NCBI RefSeq assembly: GCF_900156125.1 | Contig: NZ_FTLX01000005.1 | Coordinates: 124,001-188,000 of the forward strand | Length of the DNA stretch: 64,000 nt | Direction: 5' to 3' | Source: Domibacillus enclensis | GTDB taxonomy: Bacteria > Bacillota > Bacilli > Bacillales > Domibacillaceae | Shown: one piece after another, positions 43,015 to 51,612 of the stretch | Layout of the letters: each line of letters starts with the position of its first letter | Numbering within the stretch: the stretch's first letter is position 1 | Program-made: the position numbers and the translations under genes | The notes under the pieces: model-generated | The model's input: the letters and a program-made list of their open reading frames with translations, nothing else | Told to the model about the DNA's origin: nothing | The model's database searches: none

Positions 43015-44319
43015 ATGTTTCCTTTCCTTAAAGATAAAAAAGAAAAAGAGTTCAAAGCGTCTATTCAATTTCCAGATCAATCAGCCATTGCAGCTTCGGT
43101 GGACGAAAGTCTGGCACCGCGACTTTATTATATGGGCTATACGCAAGAGCAGGTGAATTTGCTGCAGGAAATGGCACCGGTTATGAACAGTATACTGGAT
43201 GAGGTATTAGAGCAAGTGCTCGATCATTTAGTGAAAAGTCCGGAAATGGCGGAAATTGCTCAAAACCATTCCACTCGTGACCGTTTGAAAAAGGTATTCG
43301 GAGACTATTTCAGCAGCTTGCTGACAGGGAATATGGACGAAGCCTTTTTGGCCATGCGGAAACGAATGGGCCAAACCCATAACAAAAATGCTGTCCCTGT
43401 GACATGGTTTGTTGCGTCATATTCCGCTTTTAATACACTCATTATTCCGAAAATTGTTGAGCATTTTCAGCACGATCCCAAAAAGCTGTCGAACGCGATT
43501 CAGGCAATTACCCATGCGATGAACCTTGATGCGCAAATGGTCATTGATCAATACATGGATGCCCGCTATACGGAAGTGGAACGGGCCAATGAATCCAAGT
43601 ACACGCTGCAGCAGGAGATCGTCTCCGTCAGCCAGGAAGTGGCAGCATCGGTGGAGCAAACTGAAGCAGCGATTTCAGATACGAGCTCCAGAGCAGATCA
43701 GATTTTAAAGGAAACCGGTCAAACAGAGAAAAGCAGCAAAAACCTGGTAAGCCTCACGAGTCAAAATGAAGAACAAATGGCGGATATGGAGGGGCAGTTC
43801 CATGAATCATCCGAAAAAGTGAGCGCGTCTTTATCGGGTATCAGCGAGCTGAAGCAGACATCTGAAGAAATTATTTCCATTACTAAAGGGATCGAAGACA
43901 TTGCCGATCAAACAAACTTGCTGGCCTTAAACGCATCCATTGAAGCGGCACGGGCTGGAGAGCACGGAAAAGGATTTTCAGTGGTCGCCAGTGAAGTCCG
44001 TAAGCTTGCCGAACATTCCAAGGTGATGAGCAACAGCATTAACACGTTGATTGGCCAAAACAATTCAAATATTACCCGCCTCGTTGGGCAGATGGAAGAA
44101 GTAAATCAGTCGAACGAACAGTCACAAATGAAACTGCAGCAGGTGAAAAGAGGCTTAAACACCGTGAAAATGGAAATGGAAAACTACTTGACGATGTTTG
44201 GACGAAACAAAGAAGACTTAAATCAAATTGTGCTATCCATTCAAGAAATCAGCCAGACGACTGAAGGCTTGTCTAGACTAACAACTAATCTGCTTGAAAA
44301 AGCGGAGCAAACGGTTTAA
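43015..44319 (+). CDS. hemAT: Globin-coupled aerotaxis transducer (HemAT)
   Basis: 434 residues (432 in B. subtilis HemAT). ATG 43015 with GGAGG upstream. The N-terminal protoglobin domain (about 20-180) has the heme-ligating His122 in [12 protein letters not shown], equivalent to HemAT His123. No membrane segment. The C-terminal MCP signalling domain has the conserved hairpin [19 protein letters not shown] for CheA/CheW contact. Senses oxygen to steer swimming. The organism must therefore have chemotaxis genes elsewhere. Confidence 0.94.
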   Translation: MFPFLKDKKEKEFKASIQFPDQSAIAASVDESLAPRLYYMGYTQEQVNLLQEMAPVMNSILDEVLEQVLDHLVKSPEMAEIAQNHSTRDRLKKVFGDYFSSLLTGNMDEAFLAMRKRMGQTHNKNAVPVTWFVASYSAFNTLIIPKIVEHFQHDPKKLSNAIQAITHAMNLDAQMVIDQYMDARYTEVERANESKYTLQQEIVSVSQEVAASVEQTEAAISDTSSRADQILKETGQTEKSSKNLVSLTSQNEEQMADMEGQFHESSEKVSASLSGISELKQTSEEIISITKGIEDIADQTNLLALNASIEAARAGEHGKGFSVVASEVRKLAEHSKVMSNSINTLIGQNNSNITRLVGQMEEVNQSNEQSQMKLQQVKRGLNTVKMEMENYLTMFGRNKEDLNQIVLSIQEISQTTEGLSRLTTNLLEKAEQTV

Positions 44320-44323
44320 TCTT

Positions 44324-44363
44324 AAAAAATCATCCTTTTTTTTATAAATAAGGATGATTTTTT
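44324..44363 (+). terminator. Rho-independent terminator of hemAT
   Basis: AAAAAATCATCCTT / AAGGATGATTTTTT. Confidence 0.88.
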
Positions 44364-44434
44364 CATTTTTAAGATGCTGGAAAGTTTATCGCAAACGCTT
44401 TAAATGATAAAATCGAAAAAAAGGGGGACTTGCT

Positions 44435-44899
44435 GTGGCGCATTTTTTATTTAACCAGCTGGCTTTCGTTCGAGGTCAGGCACTAAAAGCGGCTGAAGGG
44501 ATTGATGAAGAAGCTTCGTTAATCGTCCCTGAGCGGTTTAATAATAATATAAAATGGAATCTTGGTCATATTTATCTCGTGCAGGAGCGGTTCGCGTTTT
44601 ATTTTATCGGGGAAGAAATGATTCTGCCTGAGACATTCAGCAGCTGGTTCGGCCGTGGAACAAAGCCAGCAGACTGGCAGGGGGAGCTGCCGAAAACAGA
44701 CGAGCTAAAAGCGCTTTTGGAGCAGCAAACAGAGCGCATTGAACGTCAGGTCGGGCATCGTTTAGCAGAATCTGTGTCGGAGCCATTTACAACGTCGGCC
44801 GGCATGAAGCTTTTCACAGTCGAAGAATTTTTGACCTTCAGCCTCCATCATGAGGGGCTTCATACAGAAGCGATTAAATCGATCAAGCGGTTTTTATAA
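44435..44899 (+). CDS. DinB family protein
   Basis: 154 residues. GTG start at 44435 with AAGGGGGA upstream. The DinB/YfiT four-helix bundle: FLFNQLAFVRGQAL in helix 1, WNLGHIYLVQERF with the first metal His, and the C-terminal SLHHEGLHTEAIK supplying the His pair. Members are metal-dependent, often thiol (bacillithiol) transferases; activity is not predictable here. Monocistronic with a terminator. Confidence 0.88.
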   Translation: MAHFLFNQLAFVRGQALKAAEGIDEEASLIVPERFNNNIKWNLGHIYLVQERFAFYFIGEEMILPETFSSWFGRGTKPADWQGELPKTDELKALLEQQTERIERQVGHRLAESVSEPFTTSAGMKLFTVEEFLTFSLHHEGLHTEAIKSIKRFL

Positions 44900-44905
44900 G
44901 GAGGA

Positions 44906-44933
44906 GCGGATCTCGAGGGGAGATCCGTTTTTT
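44906..44933 (+). terminator. Rho-independent terminator
   Basis: CGGATCT / AGATCCG stem and T6. Confidence 0.85.
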
Positions 44934-44968
44934 CATACACGATTTTACAAAGAGAGGAGGGGCTGGTG

Positions 44969-45511
44969 ATGATCCGGCTTAACTACTTTACACGAGACGA
45001 TTTCTCTCAGCTGCTGGACTGGGTTCCCACTGAGTCGTTCATGATTCAATGGGCCGGCACTGGCTTCACCTTTCCTTTGCACATTCACCAGCTGGAACGA
45101 TACCTGAAAGAAGCAAATCAGCCAGCGTCGGATACATTCATTTATAAAGCAGTCGAAGAAGCAACGGACAAAACCATCGGACATGCTTCTTTGAAAATAG
45201 ATAGAAGAAACGAGTCAGGCCGTATTAGAAACGTGCTGATTGGTGATGAATCGATGCGGGGGAAAGGGGCGGGCCTCCACCTCATACAAGCTTTAACAAA
45301 TGAAGCTTTTGGCACCTTTAAACTCCACCGTGTCAGCCTCGGTGTATTTGATTTTAACGAGGCCGCGATTGCCTGCTACGAAAAAGCGGGGTTTCAAAAA
45401 GAAGGATGTTTGCGTGACGCCCGTAAGTGCCGCAACGAATATTGGAGCTTGTGGGAAATGAGCTTATTGGAAAACGAATGGAAAGAAAGAATGGGTGATC
45501 GAATGAAATGA
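44969..45511 (+). CDS. GNAT family N-acetyltransferase
   Basis: 180 residues from ATG 44969 (GAGGAGGGG upstream; GTG 44966 is possible). Acetyl-CoA loop MRGKGAGLHLIQAL with the RxxGxG/A pattern, then VSLGVFDFNEAAIACYEKAGF, the typical last motif of RimJ/RimL-type acetyltransferases. Substrate unknown. Its last codons overlap the start of the phosphoesterase gene (ATGA), so the two are cotranscribed. Confidence 0.88.
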   Translation: MIRLNYFTRDDFSQLLDWVPTESFMIQWAGTGFTFPLHIHQLERYLKEANQPASDTFIYKAVEEATDKTIGHASLKIDRRNESGRIRNVLIGDESMRGKGAGLHLIQALTNEAFGTFKLHRVSLGVFDFNEAAIACYEKAGFQKEGCLRDARKCRNEYWSLWEMSLLENEWKERMGDRMK

Positions 45512-46323
45512 ACAGAAAGCGTAAAAAAAGAATGCTCCTTTTCGCCTTTCTCCTGTTGACCATCCCTTTTTTCTATAGCCAGAACAATTGGCTGACGCTG
45601 ACAAACATCGAGGTGAAATCGCCGCAGCTGCCGGCAGAATTTGATGGATTCCGAATCATACAGCTGTCGGACCTTCACAGCAAGCGCTTTGGGCAGGAGC
45701 AGCAAAAAATTGCGAAGAAAGTCAAGGAACAGCGCCCCGATGTCATATTCTACACTGGAGACTTAATTGACCGGCGTAAAAACGACGAAGAAGCGGGGTA
45801 CAGGCTAATGGAAGAAATGGTGGCCATCGCACCGGTTTATTTCGTGACGGGCAACCACGAATGGCAGGTGTTTAAGGAGAAGGAAACGAAGCTGCGTGAA
45901 ATCGGGGTGAAGGTGCTTCGGAATGAACAGGTCTCTCTTGAACAGGATGGGGTAGAAATCGGACTAATCGGCATCGATGATCCGCTGATGACGGAAACAG
46001 GGGAAGCATTCGAGCAGGCAGGCAGCGTGACCGCACCCTATACGATTTTGCTGTCCCATCGTCCCGAGTATTTTGTTCAATATGCAAACGCCGGCATGGA
46101 TCTTGTGTTTACCGGGCACGCACATGGCGGCCAAATTCGAATTCCGTTTGTGGGCGGATTGTTTGCACCGGGACAAGGATTTTTCCCGGAATCTACGTCC
46201 GGAGCGCATGCTATGGACTCGACAACGATGATCGTCAACCGGGGTCTGGGCAACAGCATGGCCCCGCAGCGCATCTTCAATCGTCCTGAAATAATGGTAG
46301 TAGAGCTGAAAAGCAGCAAATGA
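45508..46323 (+). CDS. Membrane-anchored metallophosphoesterase (YkuE/YaeI-like)
   Basis: 271 residues. A basic N-terminus and one membrane helix (about 9-24) precede a calcineurin-like domain with all metal motifs: LSDLHS, TGDLID, GNHEW, LLSHRPEYF and GHAHGGQ. YaeI/YkuE-type enzymes act on phosphodiesters such as UDP-sugar lipids at the membrane; the substrate is not known here. Ends at a bidirectional hairpin shared with yqkB. Confidence 0.88.
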   Translation: MNRKRKKRMLLFAFLLLTIPFFYSQNNWLTLTNIEVKSPQLPAEFDGFRIIQLSDLHSKRFGQEQQKIAKKVKEQRPDVIFYTGDLIDRRKNDEEAGYRLMEEMVAIAPVYFVTGNHEWQVFKEKETKLREIGVKVLRNEQVSLEQDGVEIGLIGIDDPLMTETGEAFEQAGSVTAPYTILLSHRPEYFVQYANAGMDLVFTGHAHGGQIRIPFVGGLFAPGQGFFPESTSGAHAMDSTTMIVNRGLGNSMAPQRIFNRPEIMVVELKSSK

Positions 46324-46354
46324 AAAAAGCGGCCGTTGGCAGCCGCTCCTTTTA
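46323..46354. terminator. Bidirectional terminator
   Basis: AAAAAAGCGGC / GCCGCTCCTTTT between convergent stops. Confidence 0.75.
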
Positions 46355-46675
46355 TTTGTTGCGAAAAGCCATTCGGCCATTTAAGATCTGGTTCGGGCTT
46401 TTTAATTGAAACATGCCTGCTTCCCGAGAGTAATCGATTTTGACTTCTTCATCGTAAAAAACCATTTTCGGCTTTTCTACTAAGATGGACATGTCATTTG
46501 TTTCAAGCAATACATCATGATCCGCGTCTGCTTCATCCACATACCAAAGGGTCGGAACGCCGTTCAGCACGCAGCCGTTTCCTTCTGTATCCCATTTGAG
46601 CTTGAGCAAGCCGTTTTCTCTGTTTTTCAGCGCATGTATTTTTTCAGCAGCAGCCGGTGTAATCGTAATGTTCAT
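46352..46675 (-). CDS. yqkB: HesB/IscA-like core domain protein (YqkB-like)
   Basis: 107 residues, the same length as B. subtilis YqkB. Iron-sulfur biosynthesis-type beta fold (ITPAAAEKIHAL, LLKLKWDTEGNGCVLNG, MVFYDEEVKIDYS, FQLKSPNQILNGRM). The three Cys of true A-type carriers are not kept; only one Cys (NGC) is seen, so carrier function is doubtful. Monocistronic, minus strand. Confidence 0.85.
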   Translation of the reverse strand: MNITITPAAAEKIHALKNRENGLLKLKWDTEGNGCVLNGVPTLWYVDEADADHDVLLETNDMSILVEKPKMVFYDEEVKIDYSREAGMFQLKSPNQILNGRMAFRNK

Positions 46676-46795
46676 TCGTATTCCGCCTTTTTGCTTTTAG
46701 TATAGCATAGGGCAGGCACGTCGTCTTTTTTGTGGTTTTTTGATTAACGCTCCTTAGGAAGGGAAAAGCGGCATCATAAGGAATGGAGCGATAGA

Positions 46796-47653
46796 ATGGG
46801 AGATGAAAAGATGGATCGAAAGGATAGAGCGCTGTACGAGGAAATAAATCGTCAGGCAGCAAAACTCAGCCAAAAATGGTTCGATACCCGTCAAAAAAAG
46901 GATGGCTCTATTTATTCAAATGATGTGAATGAATCGATCGAGAAACAGCTGAAAGAACAGCATTTATTTACCATTCAAACGATTGCGAGCGGATTCCTGC
47001 CGGAGCAGGAGCTTTTTCATGAAAACGTGTATCAGTGGACGAAGGAAGTAGTGAAAACCCGCCTTGAATGGGACACGCCTATTTACGAGGTTGTCGCGGC
47101 CGTGAATAAAACAAGAAACCTCATTTGGACCTTTATTACGGAATACGCCATGGAAAAAGAGGAAATCACAAAAAAAGATGTGCTGAGATGGAGCGCTGTC
47201 TATCACCCTATTTTAGACACACTCATTAGCGAGTTTTCAACTCAGTATTACCGTTTGACGCGAAGCCGGTTAAAAGGACAGGAAAAGCTGATTGAAGAAA
47301 TAGACTCACCGATTATTCCCGTATCCAGCAGTATTGCCATTCTCCCGTTGATCGGCATGATGGACGAAAGCCGGGCGGCGTCTTTGTTTGAATTAATTCC
47401 AGTGAAATGTGCGGAAAAAAGGATCGTTCACCTTGTGATGGACCTATCAGGCATCCATGATATTGATACCTTCGTGGCTAATCAATTGTTTCAGCTGACG
47501 AAATCGCTTCAATTAATTGGTGTGCAAACGGTTCTGTCCGGCATCCGGCCGGAGGTAGCCCAGACAGCCATTCAGCTGGGATTGGATTTCAGTCAGGTGA
47601 AAACCTTTCATGGCCTGCCACAGGCACTTGCTTATTTAGGATTTGGACAATAA
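46796..47653 (+). CDS. RsbR-type STAS protein (stressosome co-antagonist paralogue)
   Basis: 285 residues from ATG 46796 (GGAGC 7 nt upstream). The N-terminal helical non-heme globin-like domain (about 10-150) is followed by a C-terminal STAS domain (about 165-280): PIIPVSSSIAILPLIGMMDESRA and LVMDLSGIHDIDTFVANQLF. The second stretch retains Thr in the DT-VA motif, the site that RsbT phosphorylates in RsbR proteins. No rsbS or rsbT is adjacent. It would join the same stressosome as the LOV-STAS protein at 1988-2770. Confidence 0.9.
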   Translation: MGDEKMDRKDRALYEEINRQAAKLSQKWFDTRQKKDGSIYSNDVNESIEKQLKEQHLFTIQTIASGFLPEQELFHENVYQWTKEVVKTRLEWDTPIYEVVAAVNKTRNLIWTFITEYAMEKEEITKKDVLRWSAVYHPILDTLISEFSTQYYRLTRSRLKGQEKLIEEIDSPIIPVSSSIAILPLIGMMDESRAASLFELIPVKCAEKRIVHLVMDLSGIHDIDTFVANQLFQLTKSLQLIGVQTVLSGIRPEVAQTAIQLGLDFSQVKTFHGLPQALAYLGFGQ

Positions 47654-47664
47654 CATATATTGAT

Positions 47665-47714
47665 AGAAAACCCAAACGAATGCGAAGTTTATCGCGTATT
47701 CGTTTGGGTTTTCT
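47665..47714 (+). terminator. Long terminator hairpin after the RsbR gene
   Basis: AGAAAACCCAAACGAAT / ATTCGTTTGGGTTTTCT arms. Confidence 0.85.
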
Positions 47715-47881
47715 AGTTTAACGGTCAATGAATGCGCGGTATAGTCAAAAAAAATATGATCTTGCTAACATCAAGAGGGCCTTTTTTATTCCAGTCTCTT
47801 TCTTATATGTAAAATATATTGAAACGTTTTAGTGGATGAAACGTACATTGTATTGAAGCTTTTTAAAGGGAGATTGATGTC

Positions 47882-48253
47882 ATGCTGTTTTTATTTATTG
47901 TTCTGGCGATAGCTGGTGGAATCTTTTTGGAAAGAGGAGTGCGAGCTTATTTTGCCATTCCGAAATTAAAAGGGATCTTTTACAAGCATGTGAACGAAAC
48001 GCATCGCTGGACAGAAGGTATTGCGATGGTGCTTTCATTTGTAATAGGGTTTATATTGCTTGACCAATTCCCGCGTTTTTTGTCTATTTCCTTCCTCATC
48101 CCTATGTATATAGCGATCTACAGCACGCGCACCTATTTTGAATGGAAGTATGCTAAAGAACAGCGGCAATACATTTTATCGTTCTTCATTCTAGTGTATG
48201 TACTGGTTGTGATTCTTCTTTTAATCGGACCACTGCATCCCATATTTAAGTAG
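47882..48253 (+). CDS. DUF4181-like small membrane protein
   Basis: 123 residues; ATG 47882 with AAAGGGAG about 10 nt upstream. Four hydrophobic segments (about 2-18, 48-62, 66-85 and 98-116) with a conserved-looking HVNETHRWTE loop. This arrangement is that of DUF4181 proteins of Bacillaceae, function unknown. Convergent with a small lipoprotein gene across a strong terminator. Confidence 0.72.
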   Translation: MLFLFIVLAIAGGIFLERGVRAYFAIPKLKGIFYKHVNETHRWTEGIAMVLSFVIGFILLDQFPRFLSISFLIPMYIAIYSTRTYFEWKYAKEQRQYILSFFILVYVLVVILLLIGPLHPIFK

Positions 48254-48274
48254 CTGTAGATTTTAAATAAAAGA

Positions 48275-48303
48275 AAGGCCGGACTTAATAACAGTCCGGC
48301 CTT
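48275..48303. terminator. Bidirectional terminator
   Basis: AAGGCCGGACT / AGTCCGGCCTT around TAATAAC. Confidence 0.88.
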
Positions 48304-48310
48304 GATCGTC

Positions 48311-48475
48311 TTATTCCGTTTCTTCTTCCATTTCTGCGTCTTCCGTTTCCGTTTCTTCCATCTCAGTGCCGGTATCTGTTTCTTCCTCTTCCGCACCGCA
48401 GCCTGCTAATACCCCAATAGATAAAAATGCTGCCGCGCCGCCTGCAACCAACTTCTTTTTCAAAATAGAATCCAT
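48311..48475 (-). CDS. Small lipoprotein with acidic tail
   Basis: 54 residues, shorter than many gene finders accept. ATG 48475 follows GAGGAGGG. Residues MDSILKKKLVAGGAAAFLSI then GVLAGC give a perfect lipoprotein signal (Cys26); the mature 29 residues are almost only Glu, Asp, Thr and Met (20 or so acidic or Thr). Such acidic micro-lipoproteins occur in Bacillaceae without known role. Its downstream terminator is shared with the DUF4181-like gene. Confidence 0.78.
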   Translation of the reverse strand: MDSILKKKLVAGGAAAFLSIGVLAGCGAEEEETDTGTEMEETETEDAEMEEETE

Positions 48476-48593
48476 ACCGAAACCCTCCTCAGAAATTGTA
48501 AGATGAAAAGCACTATTTCAATTCCCGATCTAAAACATAATAAACAAAAAATCGCTATATTTACATATTCTTTACATTTCATTAAAGGTAAAC

Positions 48594-48692
48594 AAAAAAG
48601 GGGCGCTCCGGATGGGCATTCGGAGCGCCAAACAATGCACAATGAATCGGTGGGGTAAAGCTAAAGTGATAATGATTATCATTACCGGTTAC
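48594..48692 (-). ncRNA. Fur-controlled small RNA candidate (FsrA-like)
   Basis: Minus-strand transcript of about 100 nt without an ORF. Promoter TTGACA (48728-48723), 17-bp spacer, TAAGAT (48705-48700). A near-perfect Fur box covers about +7 to +25. The transcript carries CUUUACCCCACC (seed region 48660-48649) and ends in a strong hairpin GGCGCTCCG / CGGAGCGCC followed by CCTTTTTT. This layout equals that of the B. subtilis iron-sparing RNA FsrA. Identity with FsrA is inferred from design and context, not from alignment. Confidence 0.75.
48667..48685. promoter_or_regulatory. Fur box
   Basis: TGATAATGATTATCATTAC, matching the TGATAATnATTATCA core without mismatch, placed just downstream of the -10 of the small RNA promoter. 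A second, weaker palindrome (TTGAAAACCATTTTCAA, 48737-48753) lies just upstream of the -35. Confidence 0.88.
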
Positions 48693-48699
48693 AAGTATT

Positions 48700-48728
48700 A
48701 TCTTACCCGCTGCTTCCATTTTTGTCAA
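48700..48728 (-). promoter_or_regulatory. Sigma-A promoter of the small RNA
   Basis: -35 TTGACA and -10 TAAGAT with 17-bp spacing on the minus strand; no protein start lies downstream before the terminator. Confidence 0.8.
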
Positions 48729-48755
48729 CACATAATTGAAAACCATTTTCAACTC

Positions 48756-48792
48756 AAGAAAAAATCCGTCTCTGGAAACCAGGACGGATTTT
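48756..48792 (-). terminator. Terminator of lutP
   Basis: AAAATCCGTC / GACGGATTTTTT arms just past the lutP stop; the loop also pairs (CTGG/CCAG). Confidence 0.88.
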
Positions 48793-48794
48793 GG

Positions 48795-50603
48795 TTAACG
48801 GGCTGCAACAGTTGGTAAGCTATTTTTCGCAGAGATTAAGCGTGCAAGGAACGCAATAACAATTACAGCGTACACGATTAGCCAAACATTGAACGTCCCG
48901 TGGATAATCGCCATGCCGAGGAAGCCGGCTGCCAGTAAGTAATACGTCATTGGCAGGAGGACTCGACGGATCAGTGCGCCTTCTTTCCCGATTAAGCCAA
49001 CGGTAGCAGAAGCGGCGACGACATTATGCACACAGATCATATTGCCGGCTGCACCGCCGACTGCCTGAAGAGCAACCACAATGCCCGACTGCTGAACGTC
49101 CAGACCGATATTGCTGGCTGCACCGAATTGAAACAAGGAAAACATCATATTGCTGAACGTATTGCTTCCAGCGATAAAAGCGCCGAGTGCGCCGACCGCA
49201 GGTGCAACGATCGGCCAGAAATCACCCGCTATAATCGATACGCTTTCGGCTAGAATAAGCGGCATATTTTGGCCGGCTAAATAGTCTGTTGCCGCGTTGA
49301 CCTTATCGGCTGCCAGCGAAGTGTTTAAAAATATTTTGATCATTGGCACGGCAAAAATAAGTGCAATACCAGCAGAAACCGCTGTCTTAAACGAATTCTT
49401 CCAAGCCATGCTGTAGGCTTGTGTATTCATTTTATGAAGGAAGAATGTTAAGACGGATACAACGATAAAAATAAAGCCAGGTAAATAAAGCGGTGTTGAA
49501 GTCGTTGTAATACCTGAGCCGAATGTGTTCTCAAACACGAGTGCAGGCGCTTTCAAAGCAGCTGTCAGCGGCTCAATCGTCCGCGATGCCACAAGCAGAC
49601 CGGCAACCAAAATGTAGGGCAGCCAGGACATGCCCATTGAAATGGACCGCTGTGATCCTTCTGGGCGTTCCGGTTCATGATTCAGCTTGCCAAACCAGTC
49701 TTCCTCCCATTTGTTTCTCGGAGGAAAGTCAAATACGTCCTTATCCGGGATAAACAGCCCTTTTTGAGCAGCAGGCACGACAATAAGCAAGGCAACAAGT
49801 GCACCGAGCAGGGACGGGAATTCAGGTCCTAAAAAGGTGCCAATCAGTACGTATGGAATGGTAAAAGCAAAGCCGGCAAACAGGGCAAACTTCCATACCT
49901 TCAGCCCTTCCCGGAAGGACTTATTCGGTCCGAAAAAGCGCGTCAGCATCGCCACTAAAAACAATGGAATCAGTGTCCCGACAATGCCGTGAATCAAGAC
50001 CACATTCGATGTAATGTGAAGCAGGTAATCCGTGTAGCTCATCCCAATCGACTCAATGCCGCTCATGACAGCCGGCTGATCGGTCAAGCCTGTATTAACA
50101 CCAATTTGAATAGGTGTTCCAATCGCACCGAAAGAAACCGGCGTGCTTTGAATAATAAGTGAAACCATTACGGCAGCCATCGCAGGAAACCCGATTGCCA
50201 CTAAAAGCGGTGCGGCAATGGCCGCTGGTGTGCCGAAGCCGGCAGACCCTTCGATAAAAGATCCGAACAGCCAGGCAATGATAATCGCCTGAATGCGGCG
50301 GTCTGGCGAGATGCCAATAAAGCCTCGGCGAATCGTATTGATGGCACCGCTTTCTTTCACCGTGTTTAATAAAAGAACAGCCCCAAAAACGATAAAGATC
50401 ACTTCGAGCGCTGTTATAACACCGTTAAAAGCAGCTCCTGCCACGACATTGCCGTCCGTTCCCCAAACGAACATCGCAATGGCGGCTGTGACCACGAGCG
50501 CAACCGGCATGGCGCGGCTGGCCGGCCAGTTTAATAAAACCAGGAAAAACATAATCGTTAGAATGGGCACAATCGAAATTAGTGATAATGCAAGCAAGCT
50601 CAT
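48795..50603 (-). CDS. lutP: L-lactate permease
   Basis: 602 residues; ATG 50603 with GGGAGGGG upstream. LctP/LldP family: about 14 membrane segments, the signature [21 protein letters not shown] and the C-terminal [10 protein letters not shown] and [14 protein letters not shown] motifs. Proton-coupled uptake of L-lactate (also glycolate). It is divergent from lutR, as in B. subtilis, and next to lutABC, so name and role are well supported. Promoter carries a LutR operator candidate and a cre site. Confidence 0.95.
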   Translation of the reverse strand: MSLLALSLISIVPILTIMFFLVLLNWPASRAMPVALVVTAAIAMFVWGTDGNVVAGAAFNGVITALEVIFIVFGAVLLLNTVKESGAINTIRRGFIGISPDRRIQAIIIAWLFGSFIEGSAGFGTPAAIAAPLLVAIGFPAMAAVMVSLIIQSTPVSFGAIGTPIQIGVNTGLTDQPAVMSGIESIGMSYTDYLLHITSNVVLIHGIVGTLIPLFLVAMLTRFFGPNKSFREGLKVWKFALFAGFAFTIPYVLIGTFLGPEFPSLLGALVALLIVVPAAQKGLFIPDKDVFDFPPRNKWEEDWFGKLNHEPERPEGSQRSISMGMSWLPYILVAGLLVASRTIEPLTAALKAPALVFENTFGSGITTTSTPLYLPGFIFIVVSVLTFFLHKMNTQAYSMAWKNSFKTAVSAGIALIFAVPMIKIFLNTSLAADKVNAATDYLAGQNMPLILAESVSIIAGDFWPIVAPAVGALGAFIAGSNTFSNMMFSLFQFGAASNIGLDVQQSGIVVALQAVGGAAGNMICVHNVVAASATVGLIGKEGALIRRVLLPMTYYLLAAGFLGMAIIHGTFNVWLIVYAVIVIAFLARLISAKNSLPTVAAR

Positions 50604-50646
50604 TCTTTCCCCTCCCTAAGTAAGCGATTTCAAATTTAAAGTAGTT

Positions 50647-50663
50647 AGGTCATCAGATGACCT
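50647..50663. promoter_or_regulatory. LutR operator candidate, lutP side
   Basis: AGGTCATCAGATGACCT, a 17-bp palindrome with one central base, 6 bp downstream of the lutP -10 box on the minus strand. An identical copy lies before lutA. Confidence 0.85.
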
Positions 50664-50669
50664 GTTATG

Positions 50670-50699
50670 ATTATACGGGGAACGTTTTCAAAAAATCAA
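50670..50699 (-). promoter_or_regulatory. lutP promoter with overlapping cre site
   Basis: -35 TTGATT (50699-50694), 18-bp spacer, -10 TATAAT (50675-50670). The spacer contains TTGAAAACGTTCCC (50691-50678), close to the CcpA cre consensus, so glucose repression by blockage is expected. Confidence 0.72.
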
Positions 50700-50750
50700 T
50701 AAAAATTTTTGTTTGTTGTGTATATAATAGAACGAGAGGTGAGGTCGACG

Positions 50751-51464
50751 TTGAAATACAAACAAATTAAACCGAAAAAAATATATGAAGAAGTGGCTGA
50801 TACATTGCTTGAATCGATCCGTTCCGGTGAGCTGCAGCCGGGGGAAAAGCTTGATTCGGTGCAGCAGCTCGCTGAAAGCTTTCAAGTAGGCCGGTCCGCG
50901 ATTCGAGAAGCACTCACATCCCTCCGTGCGATGGGGCTCATTGAAATGCGTCAGGGAGAGGGAACGTATGTAAAAGCATTTGAACCGGGCGGCATTGCAT
51001 TTCCGCTTCAGCGTGTGCTTTTAATGAACGAAGCAGACCTGCAAAATTTAATGGAAGTCCGCAAAATTTTAGAAACAGGCATCGCCGCGTCTGCAGCAAA
51101 AAACAGAGAAGAAACCGACCTCGAGGCGATGAAGCAGGCGCTGGCTGATATGGTGGCAAACGCGGGAGACCCTGAGCAAGGAGAAAAAGCCGATTTAGCC
51201 TTTCACTTTGCGGTGGCCGCGTCTGCGAAAAACGAGCTGTTGCTCAGCTTAATGAATCACGTGTCTGATATGACGGCAGAATCGATGCGGGAAACACGCC
51301 GCATTTGTTTATATGAGGCGTGTGCAACAGTGGATCAGCTGAATCAGCAGCATGAAGCGATTTACAAGGCGATCGAATCTAAAAAGGCTGACGAATCACA
51401 GCGGGCTATGGCCGAGCATTTAAGCTACGTCGAAAAAGTATTAAACGAGTTTATGGCAAAATAA
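50751..51464 (+). CDS. lutR: GntR/FadR-family lactate regulator
   Basis: 237 residues from TTG 50751, the residue that aligns with the B. subtilis LutR start (LKYKQIKPKKIYEEVAD), with GAGGTGAGG upstream. N-terminal winged helix (LAESFQVGRSAIREALTSLRAMGLIE) and C-terminal FCD effector domain with metal-ligand type residues (FHFAVAASAKNELL, QHEAIYKAI). Represses lutABC and lutP in the absence of L-lactate. It sits between the two genes whose promoters carry identical palindromes. Confidence 0.94.
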   Translation: MKYKQIKPKKIYEEVADTLLESIRSGELQPGEKLDSVQQLAESFQVGRSAIREALTSLRAMGLIEMRQGEGTYVKAFEPGGIAFPLQRVLLMNEADLQNLMEVRKILETGIAASAAKNREETDLEAMKQALADMVANAGDPEQGEKADLAFHFAVAASAKNELLLSLMNHVSDMTAESMRETRRICLYEACATVDQLNQQHEAIYKAIESKKADESQRAMAEHLSYVEKVLNEFMAK

Positions 51465-51468
51465 TTAG

Positions 51469-51512
51469 CACCCTCTACTGATTTTGAGACTAATCAGCAG
51501 GGGGTGTTTTTT
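51469..51512 (+). terminator. Terminator of lutR
   Basis: CACCCTCTACTGATT / AATCAGCAGGGGGTG arms with T run. Confidence 0.85.
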
Positions 51513-51535
51513 GAATACAGAAAATCATTGGAAAA

Positions 51536-51574
51536 TGAAAGCGTTTGTTGTATCATAAAAAGAAATCATATTAT
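51536..51574 (+). promoter_or_regulatory. lutA promoter with cre site
   Basis: cre-like TGAAAGCGTTTGTT (51536-51549) overlaps a -35 TTGTTG (51545-51550); -10 TATTAT (51569-51574) is 18 bp away. Confidence 0.65.
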
Positions 51575-51576
51575 AC

Positions 51577-51593
51577 AGGTCATCAGATGACCT
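51577..51593. promoter_or_regulatory. LutR operator candidate, lutA side
   Basis: AGGTCATCAGATGACCT directly after the -10 box, identical in all 17 positions to the site at 50647. Confidence 0.87.
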
Positions 51594-51612
51594 TACTTTT
51601 GGGGTGAGCGAC

